From contig VZTG01005455.1 in NCBI GenBank assembly GCA_013397845.1, forward strand, positions 70,079 through 134,078: a stretch of DNA of 64,000 nucleotides, written 5' to 3'. A model generated the notes under the pieces. That model made no database searches and had not been told where the DNA came from. It saw nothing but the letters and a program-made list of their open reading frames with translations. This DNA comes from Melanocharis versteri. Taxonomy: Eukaryota; Chordata; Aves; Passeriformes; Melanocharitidae. The translations under genes were made by a program, and so were the position numbers. The number at the start of each line of letters is the position of its first letter. Position 1 is the first letter of the stretch. This document shows, piece after piece, positions 37,601 through 48,756 of the stretch.

Positions 37601-40600
37601 TGTTTTTAGGGCTGCTTTGAATGATGAGGCTTGGAAGAGCAGAGTAAGGCTCCAAAGGTCTCCCCATCCTCCTGCCCTGACATCTCTCGTTAAGTTCAAC
37701 TGCTAACTGGTATTTAAAAGTCGCTTTCTCTCTTTAAATGTCATGCCCTGCATGGTAAGCTCCTGGATGTTGTCTTGCCCCAGGCCAGGGCACCGGCTGC
37801 ACAGGCTGCTGAACAGCAATGAAGGTGGCAGACCTGCATGTCTGGATGGTCCTTTGCAGTCCCTACTCTGAATCTACCACACACCCACTCATGGGAAGCC
37901 TCTTCTGCATCCTGGCCAGCTGTAGCTGTGCCTCCATCCACACTACACGACTGCAGACCCAGCCATGGCCGTCTCCATACAGATGAGTAGGTGAAATGCT
38001 CTTAGATCAATAGGTGCTGCCTCTACAGCTCATCCCATGTCCCATGGGAGCAGCTGGTGCTGTGTCTGTCCCAGTGCACTGCCTGGAGAACAGCAAGCAG
38101 GACAACCTGCACTTTTCCTTGCCCCAGCTCCCACCTTTCCACAAAGGTGTCAGGTGGCTGCTGCCTGCCCATGGAAAGCCTGACAGAGACCACTTGCAAA
38201 AGTCCTGCTTGCATCAGTGAGCTGGACTGGGAGAAAAAATACTTTGCTGTTTCTTGAGTTTGTGACATTGTACTTTCATTAAAAAGTAACCAATTCTGAG
38301 GATATTTCCACCAGAAGCAATAGGAGATTTTGCTGAGGCAGTCCAACTTGGTGGAAAGGAGAGAATCATTACCTGGTAATTAAAAAGGGAACAGGGCAGA
38401 GGGGCAGTGTTCTGAAACAAACTGATTGAGCCAAGTGGTAGGAAAAACAATATCTTTCTTACCTTTTCCCCCCCATCCTTGTTTTTGTTTATGCAGGAGC
38501 AGCAAAACCTGACTTCATTTTTCTAGTTGAAGTGATCCGTGGCTTTGCTGCGCATCCTGTAACTCGGCAGGTATTACAAACTATATTCCTAACTAATGAA
38601 CTGAGTGAATAATTTATTTAATGTGTCAGACATGGCAGAAGGTGCTGCAGCCAGTCACCGTTCAAGAAGCTAATTGCTGCACTAAGAAAACAAATCTGTG
38701 CAAGTCCTCATTTCAGAGTTATTTCCAAACATTAAATCAAAAGTTATTTCAATAATGAGGCGTCTTAAAAGAAGCATCACTTTTCACAGCACATGGAACA
38801 GCCCTGTTGACCCTCAAGCACTGCTCAGCTGGGAGAAGCATAGTTCAAATGAAACTTCAACCATAAAACTTGGGCAAGAGGGAGACTGTGTAAAGTCTGT
38901 GATTAATTAGCAGTTAGCAATATTGAAATGCAGTGAAAAGGGAAAGAATTGGTCCTGTGCAGAGATTTTGGAACCCTTATTTGTGGTCTGGATGGCAAGA
39001 TATATCACAGGCAGAATTCCCCTTCTGTCTGATTTTTTTTGAGATCTTACACAGACCTCTACCTACTTAAAGTCACTCTTGGCTTATCCTGGAGAGGTTT
39101 TAGGGGTATTTCCCAAATCATTCCTTAACCTCCTGACTTGCTGAAAGGAATACTAATGACAGAGAAATCCTGGGTAAATTAATTTTTCCAGAAAACACCT
39201 AGGCAGCAGATAGCAGGTAACTGGAAAATGATGAGTAGCCTGCTCCTGCTCACCATAGCTATTCCTGGGAAGCACCACAGCGAGCTGAGGTTTGCCTTCC
39301 TTTGCTCCATGGCCAAGGGATGTGTCAGCCTTGGTGTGATTGAATGCAATTCCATTAATTTCCATTTGCATTTGATTACGCCAAGACTGAAGTTGGTCCA
39401 TGGCGTTTTATTGTATTCCTTTATTTGATTTTGTTTTGTTTATTCTTCCTATACCATAGAGCTGACCAGTTGAAGCATACAGCATGTAGCAATTTACAGT
39501 AAACTGTCCTTGTTCTGATCTGTAATGGATGGAAGCAATTCCAAAGTTAATGGTATTAGTGAGGAAATGCAGTCATTCTTAACCAATCTTGTAATGCTCT
39601 TTTGGAAAAATGATACTTAAGACTACTTTTATTATTTGATTTACAAGTCACAGATTCGTGCAAGAAACTTGACTTTAAGTCAGTCACACACCTTATAAAC
39701 TGTGCAGGGCCAGTTCACAAATGGTTTTACAGCTTCATACACTCCCTGGAGGAGTCATCTCCTTCCTGCTGGCCAGACACATTGCCTTGAAACGGCTGCC
39801 AACTTTTTAAGAGTTCCTTTTTGGCTATATTCTTCTTTTCATAGCCGCATTCATGGCCTCAGCCCAGGTTCATAAGGAACAAAGTGTAAAATTAATCAAT
39901 GTATTGATGCACTGTTTAGAATAAAAACAGCCTGGTTTTGGCTTCATTTTCTGCCCTTCCAGCCAAAAGAGTGCATGTGTCTACATGAAATGTAATTTAG
40001 TTTTTCCTTTGCTGCCTGTTGATTTTCCCCTAATTCATTTTCCTTTTGCCTCTTATTGAGTCTCCTCTTGTCTGAGAAGGCTTAACCCTGTAGTGCCTGC
40101 TCTGTGGAGTAGAGAGCAATCCAAGGGACCCTGTAGGTGGGCCCTGGGATGGTTACAGGTTTCATTAGCCCCTGGAAGGGATACCACGATACGCAGGAAA
40201 AGGGCCATGTGAACTCAGCAAGCCACAAGTGAAGCCTTAGGTAGGCAAAATCTACCTGGAGTTTTAATGACTTGTAAAGCCCTGAGAAAACCTCTCACTT
40301 GATATTTATTGCCTTGAATGTCTTCCAACTGAACTTTATCTAAAACGTAACTCAGCCCTTTTGGAAGCGTGCATGCCTTGGTTGGAGCTGTTAACACACA
40401 AAGCAGTTCTGCCCCTCCATGGACAGAAACCACAACCCAGTCACAACGGGATGTAACTCGAGACTCTGTGCTACAGGGCTTTAGTGCATAAACATGTACA
40501 TTCACACTTTTAAATAACACTAGCAAATATTAATCAAACATCCTGAAGCAGAATGCAAGCCCGTGTAGTGTCTGAAGCAGGAGGAGGGTTTGGGTGGGCT

Positions 40601-42219
40601 GATGGATAATTGCATACATCAAACAGACTCCAATGAGCCCTTTGCAGCCAGGGGAAAGTTGACAACAGCTGTGTTGGTAACCTTAATTTCAGAAGTAGCC
40701 GGTCTGGGAAAAAGGTAATCATATTTTAGGCACTGCCTACCGCCACTCAATCTCATTTCTATCACTCTCAAAGTCATGTATTTTTAAAAATACCAAAAGC
40801 AATTTAAAAATACATCTAACAGTAATCACTTCATCGGAAACAACACACTGCAATAACATAAAACAGCAGCTACTTTCCTGTGAAGATTTATGAGACAGAC
40901 TAGTTTTCTCACAACTTATGTTATTCCTGCCTTATTGTTTTGTCAGCACTGGATATGGAAAGTGGATGATATGTGAACACTCTCCAGCACTAGAAAGCTT
41001 CAGAGTTTTGATTAGGTAACAAAATTGAAAAAGTGAGTTTGCTTTCCCTGTTCAATCTCTGTGATTTGAATTTCAGTATAACAAAGATGCCTAAGCAGCG
41101 AGCTGCCCTCTCCCAAACCCACGCTGGCTCTCGCAGTTCCTATCCAGAGCCTGATTCTGAATTTCCCCTGCTGGGTCTGGAAATCCAAATGGATTTTAAA
41201 TGTCAGTCAGACACTGACTTTGCAGTGCAATGGGAGGTGAAATGATAGCAATGGTGAACAAATGGAGACATTAAGGTATTTCATATCATGTAAAACCACA
41301 TTGAGACAGATCTTGCAATCACATCAGCATGTTGGGCTCATGCCGTGCCCAAGGAAACTCTGTCCCATGTTTGTGATGGCTGGCTGTTGCTGTCCCCTAG
41401 AAATCAGCAGTGTGAGATGACAATGATGGGCCAGAAATGAGAAGCTTGCATGGAAAAAACTCAATAGTTAATGGGGGAAATTACACCCTGTGAAAGCCTA
41501 GGGAATTCAGTCCAGAGTCCATCACTTTGGAGATGGAAGTCTGCTCAGTGGGACACAGACTGCCAGCTTTCACAGTGACAACAGAAAGCTTTGGATTCAT
41601 TCTCCCACCTATTCCACTGAACCAGAATGTCTGCCCTGCACACAGATACCAGCCTCTGTTAGACACTCAGCACTCCCTTTTACAGACATGCCTCTCATAA
41701 CTTGCACCTTCTTACAACAAATGCCTGCTACCTCTGCAGCAGTAATGCAAAGAAACAGCTCTCTGTGGCTTTTAAACCTAGAACAGTCATAGAAGTGAAA
41801 TTTTATTCATACATATATTACATATATTTCTCTAGTTACAGAGAGAAAATGTATAAATAATAAAAGGGGGGGTTCTATATACAGTTTGCCACCCCTGGAC
41901 ATATTACGAAACACTTTTATTATAATCAAACAGGAGCCAATAACATAAAAAAGCACTGGTCTGGTATTATTGCTCTTGGTTTCTCACACCTTTTAGTCTA
42001 CTTCCCCAATGGCACTCCCAAGGGCACCTTGTCTGTTATGTTTGTAAATTAATTGTGAGATTCTGAAACAAAAATTTATTCTGGAAATGTCATAATTCAG
42101 TGTATTCTCTACTGGCATGCTGCATGTTCCAAGTTCCTTGGGTAGATCTGCTGACTGCACAGCTGGCTGACATGTATCAGGTACACTTACTGATGGGAGA
42201 CCGTTTTGTAGGCTCAGGC
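34601..42219. other. Unique sequence, no gene seen
   Basis: Frames are 108 codons or shorter. A slightly GC-richer patch lies at 34,940-35,330 with overlapping frames on both strands. A block at about 36,940-37,150 has an enhancer-like AT-balanced texture but I would not single it out. No RNA gene or transposon recognised. Confidence 0.45.
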
Positions 42220-42420
42220 CATAAATTCATTATAATTTGTAGCAACTCACTAAAAAAAAGTTGTCTGTATTCCTAACAGAACAGCAATTAATGTATATTG
42301 AAATAGTGATTGCTTTGCTGTAGTTCATTAGGAAGTCAAATTTTAATTCCTATTTAATTACAATTCAGTTACTACCATTTATTACCAATAATTCTAATGA
42401 GGTAAAGTAAGAGGTGTATT
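42220..42420. promoter_or_regulatory. Candidate conserved non-coding element
   Basis: Dense TAAT/ATTA cores (CAATTAATG, TTTTAATTCC, TTTAATTACAATT, CCAATAATTCTAATGAGG) in unique sequence with no coding potential. This pattern is typical of homeobox-bound enhancers but not specific to them. Confidence 0.22.
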
Positions 42421-42763
42421 GAAGACTAATGAAAATGTTACAAAGGTTCATTTGGAATTCACACAAAAATTCCTTTTCAATTTCAATGGAATTACTGCTA
42501 TTTCATTCATGTGGAGGGGGATGTGTGATTCTTGCTGGAGGATCAGCCTCTGCCAGTCATGGGTGTTTTTTCATGATCCTCTGAGCTTCAACCTCATGCA
42601 CATGGAGCTGTGTCTGCTGGATGTTGATGTGCCAGGATGCAGCATGGCTGGAGGGAGGGCACCTGCTCTGCTTCACGCAGAATCTGCTTCTGCACTTTGG
42701 TGACGTGCAGGGCTACACGTGCCCAAAGCCTCTGTTCTCCCCCAGCACTTTCTCCCTCCTTAG

Positions 42764-42843
42764 ACAGAGCTCTAAAGGCACGGCTGTGACCAGACTGGAG
42801 GAACTGCAGAGTCAGGAGGAGAGGTGCAGAGGAGGATCTGATG
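42764..42843 (+). other. Possible isolated 80-nt exon
   Basis: The segment is bounded by an acceptor-like CTCCCTCCTTAG (ending at 42,763) and a consensus donor GTAAGT at 42,844-42,849. One phase is open throughout and reads TRLEELQSQEERCRGG in the middle, a charged helical-looking stretch. No neighbouring exon, homology or start could be recognised. Such signals also arise by chance at this density, so a lncRNA exon, a coding exon or nothing are all possible. Confidence 0.15.
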
Positions 42844-44989
42844 GTAAGTTTCCTCTGCCTTGTGTCTTCTGCAGGGAGATGGAGGTGAGGAGATGAAGTG
42901 GAGAACAGCCCTTCTGACCGGCATCCATGTGGGGATCATTTCTGAGTCAATGAGATGTGAGTGGTTGTATGTAATGGAGGAGAGACTGAGATGTGTGTAA
43001 AAGGTCACAGTGAATTCAACAGAGATGTAAAGCTGGACAAAAAGGTGGAAAAGACCTGTCTTTGATTTTAACCTGAGCCTGGCAAGAACTCCACGTAGTA
43101 ATGGGGCTGGCAATGAGGCTTTTCTCTGATTAGAGCTCTGCTGTGCTCTTGCCTTTGGAGGCACCAGGGCTGCAGATCATGAGATGTTGAAGTGAACTGC
43201 CCACGGATCTCTGAAAAATTGTTCTCAGAGAAGACTGGGATGTATTGAAAAACAAGCCTAACAAGGAAGAGTACCAAGCCCCAGGCAGGCTTCTTAAGCC
43301 TGGCTCTGAGGGTCTGCCTTCTGCTTTTTCAGAAATGGGGATGCAATTCCTTAAGTAAAACCAAGAGAGTGTATTGGTTTTCTTCCCCTTCCCATCTCCA
43401 GGGAAGATTGGCTCTAGTCTAAATTTAGACTCGCCTTTTGAAAGAAAATTATAAGGTCATTTCTCGTTTTGCAAAGGAAGACCACCTGATAAAGGGAAAT
43501 TTGAGAATAGTAATTTTTGCTTTGAGTTATACAGCCTGAAGTGTTTGTGGGATGTTGCCATGTGCTTCCCTTTTTGGCATTAAGGTTTGATATGTAAAAT
43601 TCCCTTTAAAAGCAATAAGCCAAGTCTGTCCCTAGTGTAAGCTGTTTGCTGCACTCACAGGCACTCCATCAGGGACTGATTCGGTCAGATGTGTCTGATG
43701 CCACAGTCCTAACTCAGCAAAAGTATTCCTGTTCTATATTCAGCCTGAGGCACAGGATATTTATAACACCCACTTACTTAGACCCTCATATTTTCCCTCA
43801 TTCTAATTTCCCCCTTCTCTTTATTTCCCTGTGTGTCTATCACCTTTTTTCATGTCTCTCCAGATGCATTTCCCAGCATAAGATAATTGAAAGTCAGTGA
43901 ACTGAGTTCCACGTTATTTTGCTAAAAGATGCCTATTATTTTGATGAAGCAGGTGCACAGAATTTAAAAAAAAAAAACCCTCCATAATTGCTACTTTACT
44001 ATCAGGCTTCTGCTGCCTAATCTTCTTTGATGTTGGTAGAACAAGCTTTCCATCTCCTCTAGGATGATTACAGGGAACATTGCTCTGTTCCTCCTACAGA
44101 ATCCAATCCTGATGGATATTAAACCTGGGTTATCAATTAAAGTTTCTTTATGTGCCGAGTGATTAGAGTCAGGATTGTGTGTGATTTCTAGCATAAAGCA
44201 AGTTTGAAGTGATTTCTGCCATTAATATTAATTAATCACTGATATGCCTAGTGCTCACAAATGAATGCATAAGGTGAGCATGTACAATTTAGCACAGTAA
44301 CCTGGGATTGAAACAACAACTGAACTGCTCTAATTTTAAACATTTGGCAACAGTTTTTATAAAGTCTTCTTGGTTTAATTAACGAAAAAAAAAAGAAAGG
44401 AGAAGCCAAATGAGTAACTGGGATGTTAAAAGCGTGGCTGTAGTACTGACTCTTACCAAAAAGGCTGGCTTTTGCCCTCTTATGCTCTGTTCTTACTTAT
44501 GGCTCCGACAAGCTTCAAATGATTAATTTAGTAAAAAAATGTAGTAAATTTTCTGATGCTGATTGCTAGCTTTTCTGGGTGCAGATAATATCCAAATATA
44601 TACATGCTGAAAGTCTTAAAATGCATGTGGTGGTAAAGACAGAAAGTGCTTGAGAGAGGGCGCTTGAGACAGTGCGTGTATTTGTACAGACTCAAATTTT
44701 GGCAGAGTCAACATCTAAAAAGCATCTAACCTCACATCACTCACATCTCAACTTCTCTATGGGACTGAGCTTGCTGGGGAGATGTAGGTGGGCATGTCAA
44801 ACACTCATAGAGGTGAAACAGCCTCAGAAATGGGTATCCACTGGCAATTGTAATATGAGTAAATAGTTTGCTTGCAGTGAGGGAGAGGGTAGTGACTGCC
44901 TTCTCATTCAGGCATGTTTACACGTATTCAAGCAGCACTTAATCTGCAGTGTCTGATTGCCTCCTAAAGAGCAATGAAATTGGGCAAGG
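42844..44989. other. Unique sequence, no gene seen
   Basis: A 12-A run lies at 43,966-43,977. A 130-codon minus frame (42,772-43,164) shows no domain. The AT-rich stretch around 44,200-44,400 has TAAT cores but is otherwise unremarkable. Confidence 0.5.
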
Positions 44990-45031
44990 AATCATTAAAG
45001 GTCTTTTCCAACCTAAATGATTCTATGATTA
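44990..45031 (+). mobile_element. CR1 LINE extreme 3' end
   Basis: ATCATTAAAGGTCTTTTCCAACC followed by TAAATGATTCTATGATTA is the last 40 or so bases of a CR1 element in sense orientation, with about one and a half tail units. Sequence to the left is not clearly CR1, so the insertion is severely 5'-truncated or its body has decayed. Confidence 0.8.
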
Positions 45032-46510
45032 TTCCTGTCTCGGAGACAGAAAAGATGAGGACAAAAAAGTGAAGTTACACCAAAAACCAAAAGCAAAGTT
45101 GGAATAAAGAATCTCCTCAGTGCCAATCCTATGCTTTAGATGATCCTGAGGTCAAAAGGTCATAGGCCCATATAATTGACATAATGGCAAACAGGCACAG
45201 TGATGACCACTGCACCTCTGACAGATGAATAGCTGGCAAATGGGATTTAATTATCCCACAACACTAATCACACAGTCCATTCGAACTTTTACTCTTGGCA
45301 GGAGTATGGACAGTGCTGCCAGGCATTAAGGGCCTATTTTTTTCCCCCTGAGCATGTGATAATCTTTGCACATGCAACATCATCAGGTGCAGGTGGCGAA
45401 AGAACATGTTACTGCTTAATCAGCTGCACAGCTGTACCCAAGGCATCTTCCAGATGCTGTCAAGGTCCTCTTTTCATCTGTGAACTGTTCACATGACTGG
45501 TCGCTAAGACCCAAATTTACTGCTAGAGCTGATGCAGTACCTTTGGCCTCCCTGGAACTGTATGTGTTTACACCACCAGTGAACATAGCCACGTGCATTT
45601 GGTAACTTCTGGCTTTTGCAGACACTTTCAAATTTCTCCCAAGAAATGCATCTCCTAGTTGGCCACTTCCTTATTCACATCAGCACACCTTAAATCTGGG
45701 TCTTGTTCAGCAAATGCCCAGTTTATTCGTTGCTCACATTGTCATAAATCTTACAGAAAAGCAATTATGAGGAAATCATATTTCATACTTTTATGGAATT
45801 CCTTAAAGCTGATAAGAGCAGCCAGATGGCTATTTTCATCAATGAACCTTCGCTAGAGCATTAGGAAACAGAAATGGCGTCTTTTAATAGACCACTATTA
45901 CCTGCCTTGGGTGCAAGGAGCTCTCGTGCATTCCAAAAGTATATTAATGGCTGAGTAAAACATGACATAGGAATAATATCTCCAGAAAGGGCCTTATTTT
46001 CCCTCTTAAAATGATTTTAAATGGATTTAGCTTTCACTAACTGCTGCGCTCATGTTCAGCATGGGAGGCTGGTGAGGTGAAACTACATTTCCAGGCTCTG
46101 ATACAGAGTCTTGGGGCTACTGCCCTACACATGAACCACTGCAGATACTCAGTGTAGGTGCCAAGTGTAGCTCAGGGCTGTGCAGAGGTGAGGGCACTCA
46201 GAGCCCAAAGGGAAGACATGGATCCTCTCACAGCTGGAGCAGGCAATGGCACAATAAACCAGCAGCGGACCCTTGGCAAAGTGTTTTGCCTCCCTCTCCA
46301 CCTCCTTGCCCCTCCATCTTTCCTGCCCCAGCTGTCGGGCTCTGAAGGGGAAAGATGTCAGGGAATGGAGTTATTTCCAGGACAATGAGGTACCAGACAT
46401 TTGGGAAGCTAGAAGTGCTATTGCTTAGCAGGTTCTGCTCTCACCTATTTCTTACCATACTGATCTTACTTTATCCATCTCCCATGTGAGGGTGGACTAG
46501 GAGAGTGCGA
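45032..46510. other. Unique sequence, no gene seen
   Basis: Short frames only (76 codons or fewer). No mobile element, RNA gene or promoter recognised. Confidence 0.5.
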
Positions 46511-46600
46511 TGGGATGGGATGGGATGGGATGGGATGGGATGGGATGGGATGGGATGGGATGGGATGGGATGGAACGGGATGGGATGGGACGGGATGGGA
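46511..46600. repeat. Pentanucleotide minisatellite (TGGGA)18
   Basis: Eighteen contiguous 5-bp units; the first 12 are perfect TGGGA, and three of the last six are variants (TGGAA once, CGGGA twice). The G-runs every five bases give possible G-quadruplex-forming sequence on the plus strand. The repeated GWDGM and HPIPS-type peptides in overlapping frames are artefacts of this array. It is probably length-polymorphic. Confidence 0.97.
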
Positions 46601-48254
46601 TGTGTGGAGGTGCCTATACTGTGGCCCACTGGACTCAGTTTTGAGTTCAGCAGCTCCTGGATTGGGCACACAGGCAAAAGAACACCTTCCAAAGAGCTTC
46701 CCTAGAACAAACAATGAGGAAGTATTCTCCAGACACTGAAGCTGAGAGAGAAGAGATTCCAGCAAGGGAATAGAAAAAAAGGAGTATAAGGGAGGTGAAC
46801 TGGGAAAATGGACAGGCACTTCTGTTTTAAACAAAGCTGCTGTCTATGGGAGATGGTGATTCCAGGGAAGGCCAAGACAAAAGCTCTGGGGAAACCCAGG
46901 ACAAGATTTGGCTGCAGCAAGGTGTAAATAGGAAATTCTGTGCTGCTTCCACAGGATGTTTGAAGGAAAGAGGTTGACAGAAAAATGGATTTCTTGTTTT
47001 AGGAGAGATAAAGCATAAATGTTTCAAAGTCTAAAGGAGGGCATGATGAGAAATGCTTACAGAAGCGCTTGCCATAATTATGGAGCATGGTGTGTACAGG
47101 TGCCCACGGTGACTGTGCTGTGTTATGCTGCTTCCCACAGCAGCAGTGGGAAGGGATCAATCCAGCCATAAGACACTTCGGTGCCGTCACCTCCATCCAT
47201 GGGCAGGCAGGAAGGAGGTGAGCAGTGGGGCCTGAGCTGCACGTAGCCTGTGATTCAGGAGATGGACATGTGTCTGACAACAAACATACATTAACTGGCA
47301 TTATCTCCAGAAACAAGAAGGCTGCAGTTTCCCAGCTTAGCAACAGCAGGGAAACAGCTTGACCCAGGGTTTTTGTCTGAGGCCTTGTGCTGCTGCAGAT
47401 CAGCCCTGGGCGCTGCCCGAGGAGGCCCTGCAGCCGCTGCCTCCCCTGGCCCCCACCCACCTGTCTGCACTAGTGATACCTCAGGGAGCACTGGGAAGAA
47501 AAGCTGGGAGACGCAGGACATTTGGAGCAAATTAACAAAATCAACAGTAATAATATTCGCTCTCTTCCATCATTATTGATTGAAGGTAAATTAAGTTTAA
47601 CTCTAAACCAGTCTTAAATTCTTTCCACATGTGACTCTTAATTAAAGTTATGAATTTTGTAGGGTTGGTTTTTCTTTTGGCTGCATAACATGAATTCTTT
47701 CTTCTTCTTTCTGCTCAGGTAGCTTTTCCTTTAACGATCTTCACAGACCATCTTTAAGGAAGAGACAAGCAAGCAATTAATAAAAGTGTGAACAGGTGGC
47801 TGCTCTGCTACTAAAAAAGATCAGTAGTGCAATAATTTCCTAATTATTATTATACCTTTTAAAGGTTTTTAGATACATTATAATATATTTCCCCATTGCT
47901 TCTTCTGGCACCCCTCTTGCTCCTGGCATTATTTCTCATTCAGAATAATAATTAATGAGAACTGAGGTATCTAATATATATTTTATTCCTTCTGCTTCAG
48001 TCCCTTAAGTAACCATCTTGTCACATTTGTTATGCAAACTTTCACACATTGCATGTAATTTCAGCAATATGTGAGAATGCCTCTGAAAAACGCCTTGAGT
48101 ATTTTATTTTACATATTTGTAAAAATTATCGGGTTTTTTTCCTGAAAGCAACATTTTTCCAGAGCCCTTGAGAGAAATAGGTGAAGCTTGCATAATTGCT
48201 CTTGCTTTATTGAAGTAAAGGAAAGCAAAGTATAAGGTAGTGATAGCAATAACA
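46601..48254. other. Unique sequence, no gene seen
   Basis: The 153-codon minus frame at 46,999-47,460 is the longest in this part but lies in GC-richer DNA, has low-complexity start residues and overlaps plus frames. I do not regard it as a gene. An AT-rich segment follows at 47,800-48,000. Confidence 0.45.
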
Positions 48255-48292
48255 TGATAATGATGACGATGATGACGATGATGATGATGATA
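48255..48292. repeat. (GAT)n/(GATGAC)n trinucleotide microsatellite
   Basis: About 38 bases of TGATAATGATGACGATGATG-type repeats, with two GAC interruptions, ending in perfect GAT units. On the minus strand it encodes the histidine run seen in a spurious frame. Confidence 0.9.
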
Positions 48293-48727
48293 TTTTGTTT
48301 TCTTTTTTAAGAGAGCACCCTGGTCTTGCTTAAGGGCTGCAAAATGTACAACTATAAACAAAGTAAGTACAGTCTTCACTAGGATAGGTAAGGATTGTGC
48401 ACGTGTTTTACAGAAGTTATTTAATGCAGATGAGGGACCACATTAAAGACATGGTGCTCTAATGAAAGTGCAGCACATCCACTGCACATTTGTCAGCTTG
48501 GTCTGTTTGCTTATAAAAGTTTTGTTGTCTAACAGGAATCATCCTCACCGTGGGCTGAGTAAAGTGATATTTAGGCACAAGGATCCGGAGGGATTAACGG
48601 AGCTTCTGAATGACGGAGCAGCTTTTGGAGTAGAGCAAAGCATGGGAGCTTTGCTCACCCCCATGCAGGTCATGGTGCAGGACACCAGCATGGCAGGAGC
48701 ATGTCCATGGCCCTGGGCTCACAGCTG
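48293..48727. other. Unique sequence, no gene seen
   Basis: Short intervening stretch with only a partial 132-codon plus frame that continues into the hexamer array at 48,728. No motif or domain is seen. Confidence 0.5.
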
Positions 48728-48756
48728 CTGGGGCTGGGGCTGGGGCTGGGGCTGGG
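48728..48756. repeat. (CTGGGG)n hexanucleotide array
   Basis: Nearly five perfect CTGGGG units in a row. The four G-runs, each separated by CT, satisfy the usual G-quadruplex pattern on the plus strand. Confidence 0.9.

Noticed and set aside
46466..46834. Repetitive HPIPS / GWDGM-type peptides in overlapping frames
   Set aside because: They are direct products of the (TGGGA)18 array and do not indicate a gene.
46999..47460. 153-codon minus-strand frame
   Set aside because: No domain or protein-like texture; lies in GC-richer DNA where stops are rarer and overlaps frames on the other strand.
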